This document shows, piece by piece, positions 35,806 to 45,200 of a stretch of DNA of 64,000 bases. The stretch comes from JAGMES01 sp023128035 (lineage in GTDB: Bacteria; Bacillota; Halanaerobiia; DY22613): the NCBI GenBank assembly GCA_030627905.1, contig DAOVRZ010000003.1, positions 46,435 through 110,434 of the forward strand, read 5' to 3'. Under the pieces are notes generated by a model. That model was not told the origin of the DNA. It was given only the letters and a program-made list of their open reading frames with translations, and did not search any database. Position 1 is the first letter of the stretch, and each line of letters begins with the position of its first letter. The translations under genes were made by a program, and so were the position numbers.

Positions 35806-35834
35806 ATTCTATTTTAATATCGAAGTTCCTGCAA
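35806..35834 (-). promoter_or_regulatory. Promoter of the glycine reductase operon
   Basis: TTGCAG (35834-35829) and TAGAAT (35811-35806) on the minus strand are 17 bases apart, about 55 bases before the first aptamer. Confidence 0.75.
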
Positions 35835-35878
35835 GAATATTAAAACTTTTTTCACTATTTTGCAAATAATTTTTTTTA

Positions 35879-37120
35879 CTATCTTATTTTTTCTAATAAA
35901 TATTTTGTATGGTTGATAATTTCCTCTTTGGAAATATTTTTCTTGGCAACTCCTGATTTAATTGCAGCCTCTCCCACAGCAGCAGCAACTTGTGGAGCCA
36001 CGCGCTCATCAAAAGGATTTGGTATAATGTAATCTACTGCTAATTCTTCTTCAGTAACTATGTTAGCGATCGCATGAGCTGCAGCAACTTTCATCGCTTC
36101 ATTTATATCAGTTGCCTCAACGTCAAGAGCCCCACGGAAAAGTCCTGGGAAAGCCAAAACATTATTAATCTGATTTGGATAATCAGAACGACCAGTACCA
36201 ATAATCTTTACCCCAACTTTTTTCGCTTCTTCTGGCATAATCTCTGGAATTGGATTCGCCATTGGGAAGAGAATTGGATTTGGATTCATTTTAGCAACCA
36301 TTTCTTTTGTCATAACATTAGCAGCAGACAAGCCTATAAATACATCTGCGCCAATTAACGCTTCTGTCAGATCTCCTTGAAGATTATAGCCATTTGTTAA
36401 TTTAGCAATCTCCTCTTTGTATTTATCCATGCTCTCAGTACGTCCATTGTAAATAGCACCACTTAAATCACACATAATAAACTTTTTAGGATCTGCACCC
36501 GATGAAAAGAGCAGTTTTGATACAGCCATCGCAGCTGCTCCTGCACCATTGACTACTATTTTAATATCAGCTAAATTCTTTCCTGTTAATTTTAAGGCAT
36601 TAATCAGCCCTGCTAAAACAACTATAGCTGTTCCATGTTGATCGTCATGGAAAATTGCCATATTTGTTTCTTCTTTTAATCTAGTTTCAATTTCAAAACA
36701 TTCTGGTGCTGCAATATCTTCTAAATTAATTCCAGCAAAAGTTGGTTCAAGCAACTTAACAAAATTAACTACTTCATCAACATCAGTAGTCCCAATGCAC
36801 AAAGGGAAAGCATCAACACCTGCAAAATTTTTAAAAAGTACACTTTTTCCTTCCATTACTGGTAATGCTGCTTCTGGGCCAATATTCCCTAAACCCAAAA
36901 CAGCAGTTCCTGTAGAAACTACTGCTACTAAGTTTCCTCTTGCACAATATTCATTTACCTTACTTTTATCAGCATATATTTCATTACAAGGTTCGGCTAC
37001 TCCAGGTGAGTAAGCAAGACTCAAATCCCGAGCATCCTTAACCGGAACTTTACTTCTCACTTCTAGTTTTCCCTTATTCTCACGATGCATATGTAATGCT
37101 TCTTCAGCTAAATTTTTCAT
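35879..37120 (-). CDS. NAD(P)-dependent malic enzyme (malate dehydrogenase, decarboxylating)
   Basis: It converts malate to pyruvate and CO2 with reduction of NAD(P). The 413-residue protein is the short bacterial form without the phosphotransacetylase tail. Motifs: VPVKDARDLSLAYSPGVAEP at the start, FHDDQHGTAIVVLAGL (metal and substrate site), the dinucleotide site VVNGAGAAAMAVSKLL, and FPGLFRGALDVEA. GGGAGGCAATTAAAA precedes the ATG. It follows the two fumarase genes in the same direction, so fumarate to malate to pyruvate may be one unit. Confidence 0.94.
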   Translation of the reverse strand: MKNLAEEALHMHRENKGKLEVRSKVPVKDARDLSLAYSPGVAEPCNEIYADKSKVNEYCARGNLVAVVSTGTAVLGLGNIGPEAALPVMEGKSVLFKNFAGVDAFPLCIGTTDVDEVVNFVKLLEPTFAGINLEDIAAPECFEIETRLKEETNMAIFHDDQHGTAIVVLAGLINALKLTGKNLADIKIVVNGAGAAAMAVSKLLFSSGADPKKFIMCDLSGAIYNGRTESMDKYKEEIAKLTNGYNLQGDLTEALIGADVFIGLSAANVMTKEMVAKMNPNPILFPMANPIPEIMPEEAKKVGVKIIGTGRSDYPNQINNVLAFPGLFRGALDVEATDINEAMKVAAAHAIANIVTEEELAVDYIIPNPFDERVAPQVAAAVGEAAIKSGVAKKNISKEEIINHTKYLLEKIR

Positions 37121-37153
37121 TTTTAATTGCCTCCCTTTGTTACATCGACATTT

Positions 37154-37699
37154 TTATCTTTTATAGAGACTCCGACCTTCTTCATAAAGGTCTCCACCAT
37201 TTGTATCATTTATAACGATGAGAGGAAAATCTTCTACAACCATACGGCGAATCGCCTCTGCTCCTAAATCCTCATAAGCGATAATTTCTACCTCTTTAAT
37301 TCGTTCTGCGATTAAAGCGGCGGCACCTCCAACAGCACCAAAATAAACTGCTGTATGTTTTTTTACAGCATCTTTTACTTCATGAGAACGAAAACCTTTG
37401 CCTATCATGCCCTTTAAACCTAATTCTATCAAACGTGGTGCGTATGGATCCATACGATAACTAGTGGTTGGCCCTGCTGAGCCAATCACCTTACCCGGCT
37501 TTGCAGGAGTTGGGCCAACATAGTAAATGACCTGGCCTTTTAAATCAAAAGGTAATTCCTTACCTTCTTCAATAAGTTTTATCAATCGAGCATGGGCAGC
37601 ATCTCTAGCAGTATAAATTACTCCTGATAGAAATACTCTATCACCACTTCGTAATCCTTCTAAGTCTTCGTTCTTTAAAGGGGTAGTTAAATGTTTCAC
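37154..37699 (-). CDS. Class I fumarate hydratase/tartrate dehydratase, beta subunit
   Basis: The small subunit of the oxygen-sensitive [4Fe-4S] fumarase. The 181 residues contain LRSGDRVFLSGVIYTARDAAH, YVGPTPAKPGKVIGSAGPTT, GMIGKGFRS and the C-terminal VEDFPLIVINDTNGGDLYEE. The start is GTG at 37699 with AGGAGGTGATCTG upstream. It lies 11 bases after the alpha-subunit gene. Confidence 0.93.
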   Translation of the reverse strand: MKHLTTPLKNEDLEGLRSGDRVFLSGVIYTARDAAHARLIKLIEEGKELPFDLKGQVIYYVGPTPAKPGKVIGSAGPTTSYRMDPYAPRLIELGLKGMIGKGFRSHEVKDAVKKHTAVYFGAVGGAAALIAERIKEVEIIAYEDLGAEAIRRMVVEDFPLIVINDTNGGDLYEEGRSLYKR

Positions 37700-37710
37700 C
37701 AGATCACCTC

Positions 37711-38550
37711 CTACAAAATAACTTCTTTGTGCCTAGCAGCATGACAGTTTAGATTAACAGCTACCGGCAAACTAGCAATATGACATGGGAAAATTTCAAT
37801 ATGAACAGCCAGTGCAGTAATTCTTCCACCTAATCCTGCTGGGCCTATGCCCAGTCGATTAATTTTTTCTAAAAGCTCTTTCTCCATTTCAGCAATCTCT
37901 GAATCAGGATTAGAACTTCCGATTTCTCTAAGCAATGCCTTTTTTGCAAGAAATGGAGCTTTTTCAAAAGTTCCGCCGATCCCAACACCTACCACAATCG
38001 GTGGGCAAGGATTTGGCCCTGCTTCTTCCACACATTGAAGAATGAAATCCATTGCACCCTCTTTACCATCCGCAGGTTTGAGCATTTTAATTTTACTCAT
38101 ATTCTCACTGCCTCCACCTTTAGGAGCAACAGTGATCTTTAAAGTATCGCCAGGGATCAGCCGAGTATGTATTATTGCTGGAGTATTATCTTTTGTATTA
38201 GTTCGACGAAATGGATGTCCCACAATTGATTTTCGTAAAAATCCATTCGCATAACCCAAACGTACACCCTCGTGGATAGCTTCTTCTAAATTTCCTTGAA
38301 TCTGCACATCCTGACCCACTTCAAGAAAAACTACTGTATATCCAGTATCCTGACACATTGGAACCTGTTCACGACTGGCAATCTCTGCATTTTTTATCAG
38401 CTGATTCAATATTTCTTGTCCAATCTCAGATTCTTCTTCTAATATAGCCCTATTAAAAGCTTTAATTACATCTTCTCCTAGAAAAAAGTTTGCTTCCTGG
38501 CAAAGTCTTGCTACTTCTCTAGTGATTATATCAGTAGTAATTTTTTTCAT
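37711..38550 (-). CDS. Class I fumarate hydratase/tartrate dehydratase, alpha subunit
   Basis: The large subunit that holds the [4Fe-4S] cluster, hydrating fumarate to malate. The three expected cysteine regions are PMCQDTGYTVVF, EEAGPNPCPPIVVGVGIGG and IEIFPCHIASLPVAVNLNCH. The 279 residues are normal. AAGGAGGGATTTAAAGCC precedes the ATG. It is the first gene of a three-gene unit with the beta subunit and malic enzyme. Tartrate dehydratase is the alternative, but the malic enzyme neighbour favours fumarase. Confidence 0.93.
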   Translation of the reverse strand: MKKITTDIITREVARLCQEANFFLGEDVIKAFNRAILEEESEIGQEILNQLIKNAEIASREQVPMCQDTGYTVVFLEVGQDVQIQGNLEEAIHEGVRLGYANGFLRKSIVGHPFRRTNTKDNTPAIIHTRLIPGDTLKITVAPKGGGSENMSKIKMLKPADGKEGAMDFILQCVEEAGPNPCPPIVVGVGIGGTFEKAPFLAKKALLREIGSSNPDSEIAEMEKELLEKINRLGIGPAGLGGRITALAVHIEIFPCHIASLPVAVNLNCHAARHKEVIL

Positions 38551-38698
38551 TGGCTTTAAATCCCTCCTTATCCTCTATATTTTCCACTCTCTACTCTATT
38601 CATTAGTCATATTATATTTTCCTTACATAGTTTCTATAGTGGACGGTTAACTCCTGCTTTTTATTAAATATTTCTCATATGCATAATATTCGGACAAA

Positions 38699-38736
38699 AT
38701 AATAAGTCGCTGAAAATATTCTCAGCGACTTATTAT
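38699..38736 (-). terminator. Terminator of the small gene at 38738
   Basis: AATAAGTCGCTGA and TCAGCGACTTATT form a 13-bp stem on the minus strand followed by ATTTTGTCC, two bases after the stop codon. Confidence 0.75.
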
Positions 38737-38737
38737 T

Positions 38738-38947
38738 TTATGGTGATTCTTTTTTGTCAACTTTGATCACTCTAAAAGGAGGTGTTACAGGTGAAGAGGA
38801 GATTTTAATAAGACATTTAACAGGCAAAATAGTAGTTAAAGGTAAATCTACAACCTTCAATAATGCTTTTTCTCCATCAAATCCTGTAATTTGAAAAACT
38901 AGACTATTTGGATCATTACGATTAATTACAATATCACCTAAACGCAT
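38738..38947 (-). CDS. Small protein of unknown function
   Basis: I do not recognise this 69-residue protein. It starts MRLGDIVINRNDPNSL and looks like a compact beta-rich domain (QITGFDGEKALLKVVDLP) with a charged C-terminus. The ATG at 38947 is chosen because AAGGGGATG lies nine bases upstream; a longer frame begins at 38977. It has its own terminator and sits between the fumarase operon and the biosynthetic cluster, so it is probably not part of either. Confidence 0.6.
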   Translation of the reverse strand: MRLGDIVINRNDPNSLVFQITGFDGEKALLKVVDLPLTTILPVKCLIKISSSPVTPPFRVIKVDKKESP

Positions 38948-39043
38948 ATAAAACATCCCCTTAATTTTATCAGTCATTAGATAAATATGATGGGGATGTT
39001 TTCTTTATTCTATCTTTTTAAGACTCAAACATATAAGTCATAG

Positions 39044-39125
39044 AATGATTCGCCCACAAAAAGTAGTCACACTCACATACTATATATAGTATGTGAGTGT
39101 GACTACTTTTTGTGGGCGAATCATT
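39044..39125. repeat. Palindrome P2: perfect 82-bp inverted repeat
   Basis: The segment is its own exact reverse complement with 41-bp arms and no loop, centred on TATATATA at 39081-39088. Its outer core AATGATTCGCCCACAAAAAG matches the core of P1 (1422-1487) except for one base. It overlaps the last bases of the ThiF-like gene stop codon and could end transcription of the biosynthetic cluster. An exact palindrome of this size is unusual because it is unstable in replication. Confidence 0.92.
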
Positions 39126-40083
39126 AGAATTGCTTAAAAACAATATTAACTGTTACATCTTCTTCTTCATCATTTTCTTTCTCTTCACTATCTATACTTG
39201 AGCAACAAGCACAGTTAGGATTTGGTTTAATCTCTAATTCTTCCACTAAATTTCCTCTCCAACCTTTGTTCCAGTCGAAGCCCTGATTCAGAGAAATTTC
39301 ATCGAAAAATTCAGAGTTCCAAAAACGCATTCCCATATAACCATTTGATTCTATTACCCGTTGATTACCTTTTTGTAGGAAAAGATAGAACTTATTATAA
39401 GCAGGCTCTCCAATACCGAGCAATATTTTCACTAACTCCGTCATGATAAAACCTGCACTTAAAAATACAGGAGGACAACATACAGGAGTTTTTGTATCTT
39501 CTTTCTGGCTGACCTTTGATAATTCAAGCATCTCTTTAACCTTATTAAAATCATATAAGCAATGGAAACATGGGGTTTTTGGAGAATAAAATATGCAGGC
39601 GAAAGAATTGATATCCATCATTCCATAAAACAAATGAGGGATATTTTTACGGATTGCACACTTTGAAAGTACAAATTTTGTCTCAATTTTATCAACACTA
39701 TCCATTATAATCGCAGCATCTCCAACTATCTCATCAATATTATCAGCAGTTATCTTCTCTTGAAAAATTTCTACTTCAACATGAGGATTTATGTAATGTA
39801 CAGTCTTTTTTGCTGAAACTGCTTTCTGCTGGCCTAATCTCGATTCTTCAGATACACAATGAAGAAATTGACGATTCAAATTGGAAAGATCCACTGTATC
39901 AAAGTCACAAATTCTTATTTTTCCTACACCTAATAAAGCCAGCTGAGTGATAATAGGTGATCCAGATCCACCTGCTCCTGCTACAAATACTGTTGTATTC
40001 TTTAACTTTTCCTGAGTCTCTTCACCCCATTGATCCAGTATAAATTGACGAGCGTATCTGGTCTTTTCTAATTCAGTAAACAT
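39124..40083 (-). CDS. ThiF/MoeB/HesA-family E1-like adenylating enzyme
   Basis: E1-like enzymes adenylate a C-terminal carboxylate. The ATP-binding loop is VFVAGAGGSGSPI (about residues 32-44), followed by DFDTVDLSNLNRQFLH with the conserved Asp and Arg. Two cysteine pairs for zinc are CFHC and CACC, and CCPP lies between. After the catalytic fold come about 70 residues ending in a Glu/Asp-rich tail. At 319 residues it is longer than ThiF. No ThiS- or MoaD-like partner is in the window, so it may act on a small molecule or peptide product instead, as E1-like enzymes do in some antibiotic pathways. It is the last gene of the cluster, 54 bases after the carbamoyltransferase. Confidence 0.85.
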   Translation of the reverse strand: MFTELEKTRYARQFILDQWGEETQEKLKNTTVFVAGAGGSGSPIITQLALLGVGKIRICDFDTVDLSNLNRQFLHCVSEESRLGQQKAVSAKKTVHYINPHVEVEIFQEKITADNIDEIVGDAAIIMDSVDKIETKFVLSKCAIRKNIPHLFYGMMDINSFACIFYSPKTPCFHCLYDFNKVKEMLELSKVSQKEDTKTPVCCPPVFLSAGFIMTELVKILLGIGEPAYNKFYLFLQKGNQRVIESNGYMGMRFWNSEFFDEISLNQGFDWNKGWRGNLVEELEIKPNPNCACCSSIDSEEKENDEEEDVTVNIVFKQF

Positions 40084-40136
40084 TTTCCAACCTCCCTCTG
40101 TAAATTTTTACTATCTTAGAATGTTTAAAGCAAGGA

Positions 40137-42077
40137 TTACCAGGCAGTCTCCAACTCAATATCATGGAGCATCTTACCTTTAATCCGTTCAATAATTTTC
40201 AAAATAGTTTTAACATCTTTCTCAATTCTTAAATCATATCGGCATAAATCAGGATTGTTAAAATAGAATATTAGATCCCGGTCAAACAAACCGAAGGGAT
40301 TTAATTCTTTCAAACGTGCTTCTCGCGCTTCTTTCGAAAGATAATTGCAGAATTTATCCATACGTTTTTCAGGCTTTGTAGCTGGAAATTGGGTAAAATT
40401 CTTTAATTCAATTCGCATTTTGTTGATATACACAACTGCAACACCTTTCCGTAAAGCTAAATTTAAGACTTCTTCTGCTCGATTTATTATTGGTTCACCT
40501 TTGTCATTTAAAGAAGTGTTACAAATAATCGGGACACCAGTCTGTTTATAGAATTCTTTAATTATCTGATAAATATCAGGATTTTCATCTTTGTTAACAG
40601 TTTGTATTCTTGCTGATTGGTCTAGGTGTAAAATAGCTGGTATGACATCTTTCTTATCATCTTTAACTGTAAAAGTTTCTAACATATATGGTGATGGACG
40701 TCCATTTTGAAACCAGTCTTCTACATATTCTTCCAGGATTATCGGGGCAACTGGACGCCACCATTGGCGTTTTTTAATCTCATTCAAATTATCTTTGAGA
40801 TTTAGATTGCGAGGATCTGCCAATATACTCCTATTTCCTAAAGCTCTTGGCCCTATTTCCGCCCTGCCATTAAACCATATAATTGGTTGATTTTGCAAAT
40901 CTCTGATTAGTTGTGAATAATCCAGCGAAGAAATACTTTGAATATATCCGCTATAAACTTCACTGCGCAAAATTTCTTCTACATCAGTATGGTCATCACC
41001 GTAAAAAGCATTTTTAAATTTGAAATTGAATCTGCCGAGTTTCTTATAAAAAGCGTATAAACCCATACCCAAAGCAATACCAGTGTCGCTTACACACGGT
41101 GGAGCAATAAAGCCTTTAAAGTTAAATTTGTCCATTAAGTATGAATTAGAAGGACAATTGAGGGCATACCCACCAGCTAAAGCAAGATATGTTTCTGTTG
41201 GTTCAACATCATATTCAGTAATAATTTGTTCCACGGTGTTTTCTATCATTTTAATTGAAATCTCCTGAATTACTTTAACAACCATACTGATTCGGTTTTC
41301 TTTTTCCGAAAATCGATCATCAAATCCATTGAACAACGAATCCTGATCTACGGCGGTTATACATTCAATTCGTTTTGCTACCTGATTAAGCCACTCAGAA
41401 GTTGGAAAAATATCGTTCAATTTTTTAATACTAACTAAACCTTCCATGAATTCTTCAATCGGTATAGTGCATTTACTAGTTGATGCACTACCTAAAGCCA
41501 TTAAAGAACCCTCTTCTAATTTATAACGTAATTTCATTAACATCCATAATAAACCAGGAGAAGGAACACTAAATAACTTAATCTTACCACAGTCACAATA
41601 TGCCCCCATGTAAAAATCTTTCTCTCTTGCAAAATAGTCAATAACATTATCAGGTCCACCATCTACAGCCAGAGCAATCATCTGCGAATTATAGAATTTA
41701 TCAGTATCCAGAAGTATTGTGGAAAACAGATGTGCTAAGCTGTGATAGGCATACTCTGGATACTCATCTAATGTATGATAATCTGCACTGGTCTCTAACT
41801 TAGGGGTACCCCAAATTTCTACAATATCATCTAGAGAAATATCATACACACTAAGCAATTCATTGATAACATCACAAGCATGTTCAACATTATAAAATGA
41901 TTGGTTATGATGCTTACGGCCAGAAATTCTTTCAAACTCCCAAAAATGAATTAATTCAATATCTTCATGCTTTTTCTCCCATAACGCCATATGATGGTCA
42001 TGACGTAAATCAATTTCTTTTAAATGAACAAGTTCATCAATATGTGTGTATATTGAGAGATAGTATCCATCTTTCAT
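40137..42077 (-). CDS. NodU/CmcH-family carbamoyltransferase
   Basis: These enzymes transfer a carbamoyl group from carbamoyl phosphate to a hydroxyl of a sugar or antibiotic. Visible are the Kae1-like part with LALAGGYALNCPSNSYL and the C-terminal YrdC-like motif IGPRALGNRSILADPRN, then NTSLNDKGEPI. The ATG at 42077 is preferred (646 residues, AAGAAGGGATCACG upstream); a frame 27 codons longer exists. Typical members run 550-650 residues. It lies downstream of the megasynthase and would decorate the product; the acceptor cannot be told from sequence. Confidence 0.9.
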   Translation of the reverse strand: MKDGYYLSIYTHIDELVHLKEIDLRHDHHMALWEKKHEDIELIHFWEFERISGRKHHNQSFYNVEHACDVINELLSVYDISLDDIVEIWGTPKLETSADYHTLDEYPEYAYHSLAHLFSTILLDTDKFYNSQMIALAVDGGPDNVIDYFAREKDFYMGAYCDCGKIKLFSVPSPGLLWMLMKLRYKLEEGSLMALGSASTSKCTIPIEEFMEGLVSIKKLNDIFPTSEWLNQVAKRIECITAVDQDSLFNGFDDRFSEKENRISMVVKVIQEISIKMIENTVEQIITEYDVEPTETYLALAGGYALNCPSNSYLMDKFNFKGFIAPPCVSDTGIALGMGLYAFYKKLGRFNFKFKNAFYGDDHTDVEEILRSEVYSGYIQSISSLDYSQLIRDLQNQPIIWFNGRAEIGPRALGNRSILADPRNLNLKDNLNEIKKRQWWRPVAPIILEEYVEDWFQNGRPSPYMLETFTVKDDKKDVIPAILHLDQSARIQTVNKDENPDIYQIIKEFYKQTGVPIICNTSLNDKGEPIINRAEEVLNLALRKGVAVVYINKMRIELKNFTQFPATKPEKRMDKFCNYLSKEAREARLKELNPFGLFDRDLIFYFNNPDLCRYDLRIEKDVKTILKIIERIKGKMLHDIELETAW

Positions 42078-42183
42078 CGTGATCCCTTCTTTTTTATGAA
42101 ATTTTAATTCACTTAGTACGTCATACGTATGCGCACCTATAAACTTTTTATGTACCATTAATCCTCAATAAAGCTGCTTTTTC

Positions 42184-42237
42184 ACACATACAATATATAA
42201 GGTCGAAATGATCAACTCACCTTAAATATTGTATGTG
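42184..42237 (-). other. Stem-loop between the megasynthase and carbamoyltransferase genes
   Basis: CACATACAATATATAAGGT pairs with ACCTTAAATATTGTATGTG (19 bp, one mismatch, 16-base loop). No T tract follows on the minus strand, so it is more likely an mRNA processing or stability element than a terminator. Confidence 0.6.
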
Positions 42238-42252
42238 CCTTTCATGCGACAA

Positions 42253-45200
42253 TTATTGCAGTTGCATAATAATTTCGCCAAGAGTTTTTTTGTAATCTTT
42301 CATTACTACTGCAACAGCCTGGTCAGTAAAACAATTCCTATCATATCTAGCTATTAACCTAAATCCATCAAATGGTTCAATAAATACTCTAAATGGCACA
42401 TTTACATAAGTCTGTTCATCTTCAAGTTCGATATTGATTCCTGAATCACTTTTATTACTATCTTGAGGATAATTCATGTAAACTAGTACTCTGGTATAAA
42501 TAGCTTCCTGCAAGGTCTTTAAAGGAATTTGTGACCATTGGGCAATTTGATTAATCGTCGTATGTTCATAGTTTTTTAACTTTAGAATCTTATCCTGTAG
42601 CTCTTTTAAGAAAACAGATATAGTCATATTAGCACTATACTGGACTCTAATCGGAAGTACATTCGAGAATAACCCTACAATTTTAGCACTGTTCTTTAAA
42701 CTCTCTGGACGACCAGAACACACTGTTCCAATCAACAACTCTTCGGTGTTTTGAAGTTTGCTATGTAACATTGCCCAGGCTCCCTGAAACAAAGTGTATA
42801 GAGTTAACTTATGTTCTCTGGCACAATCTTTAATTCTACTAACTTCAGTTTCATCCATCTGTATGATATACTCACCTGGGTCAAAAGAACTCCTTATCTG
42901 ATAGGTAGAACCATTCTTACTAGAATCATCCGTAACAAAACCTTGTAACTCATTGATCCAAAATTTTTCTGTTTCTTTATACTCCTGATCTTTTAACCAG
43001 GAAATATAACTGATATAAGGACAGCTGTCTGCTAAATCTATTTTTTTACCTGTAATCAGGGAACTATAAATCTCAATGAATTCACTAAATAATAAGTTTG
43101 AACTCCAACCATCAAAGAGTGAATTCTGATATTTTAACACAAACCGCCATTCCTGTAAGGTAAATTTGATTAAACTAAATTGAATCAATGGAGGAGTAGC
43201 TATATTAAAACTGTTGGACTTCACACTAGTTATATGAGCTTGATAAGCTTTCAACTGTTCTTCAGAATGTAAGTCAGTAAGATCTAATATATTGAAAGTT
43301 ACATCTACAGAATTGTAAACTACCTGGAGAGGCTCCACTAATCTTCTCCACAGAAAACCTGTCCGCAAAATCGGATGCCGCTTAATCACAATCCGCCAAG
43401 CTTCTTTAAAACTTGACAGATTGATTTCTCCACAGACTCTATATCTGACTAAAGAGTTATCATTACCTGTATTACTGAAATTGATATTTTGAGCCAAAAT
43501 CAATTCCTGCATTGGTGATAATGGATAGATTGCTTCAATCTTTGGATTCTGAGCAACTAATTCAGCAGCTCTATTTCTATCTCTCTCATGAGTAATCAAA
43601 CGATAAGTCTCTTCAATACCTAATTGAGCTTTTTCAATTTCTAGAGCTTTGGCAGGCAACCTAAAGGTAAAGCATTCATTTTCTACTAGTTCAACACAGC
43701 ACTCCTGAATAGCACGAATAAATTCTGTTATGTCATCTAATGTATGTTCTGTTGAGATAAAGCAAGTAGCACCTTCCCAAAGATAGAATCCTTTCTCAAT
43801 TAACATATAGTACAGAAAACGGAGTAAAGTTGGCGTATTTGTCTTAAAAATAAACAATGAACCAAAATAAACCACTTTAAGATCAAACTCTACCTTCGCA
43901 AAAAAATCATTCAAACAGTTAGCCATTTCCTTTGTTCGGCGATTTAAAGTCTCTTGCAAAGAGTTCCCCGCGTCTTTGAGTAAAAGTAATGTTGCTTTAG
44001 CTGAAGCCATAGCAAGCGGATGATGACAAAATGTTCCTCCAGTTTGCGCTAAAAATCCACTAGGGGTTGAAGCATCCCCATATTGCCACATCCCTCCATC
44101 TACCCGATCCATATATTTTGCTTTACCAGCAAAGACACCTATTGGCAAACCGCCACCAATAATCTTTCCATAAGAAACCAAATCTGCTTCCACACCAAAG
44201 TAAGCCTGTGCACCACCTTGATGACTTCGAAAACCAGTAATAATCTCATCAAAAATGAGTGCAATTCCTAACTCAGCGGTCAGTTGGCGAAGACCATGTA
44301 AAAACTCTTTAGGCTGAAGATCTGGTCGACGACTTTGCACGGGTTCTACCAACACAGCAGCCAACTCGTCTGCATATTCCCGGATCAATTTTAGTGATTT
44401 TTCCTCTGCATAGTCCAGCATGATAATATCTTCTGCCATCTTTGCTGGAGTGCCAAGGCTTAAAGGGATTGGCTGAACCTGCGGATTAGTTGCATCTTGC
44501 ATCATATATACTCCATCAAAAGTTCCATGAAACGACCCGGAAAAGATAGCAATTTTCTCTTTTCCAGTTGTAGCCCTAGCAATCCGCATAAGATTCATCA
44601 CAGCTTCAGTACCTGAATTACAAAATGCTACCCTCTCAACACCGGTCATTTCAGCAATCAATTCCGCAACTTCACCAGGCAGTTTAGTCAATGAACCTAA
44701 GATAACTCCTTCCTCTAGCTGAACAGTAACAGCCTCTTTGATAGCCGGGTGATTATAACCAAATAGATTAACACCAAAACCCATGGCGAAATCTATGTAT
44801 TCATTACCATTGGCATCCCAGACTCTGGCACCCTTCGCTCGCTTAGAGATAATTGGGTAAGTTATCTCCTTCCATTGTTTAGAAAATCCCTGTGTTGCCC
44901 TTCCATTAGCCCAGACATGTCGATAATGCTGGGTTAATTGTTTCGAATCACCTGTTTTCTTTTCATAGCGTTTGATAAAACTCTCAAAAAACTGCTTTTG
45001 TTTGGTAGTCAAAACAGGTGGCGTCTTGACGATAAACTTTTGTAAAAGCCTATCTTCATTGTTTTTTTCTGCCTTCGGTTTTCTCCGAACAGATTCTTTT
45101 TGATGTGAATGTGAATGTGAATTAGCATATTTTTGCATTAACTGTAACTGTTGAGACATTATCTGCAACTGGTTATTAATCAAATTAGTAATATCATTAT

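Noticed and set aside
39044..39125. Treating palindrome P2 as an ordinary rho-independent terminator only
   Set aside because: It is an exact 82-bp palindrome without a loop or a clean T tract and shares its core with P1, so it is better described as a repeat that may also stop transcription.
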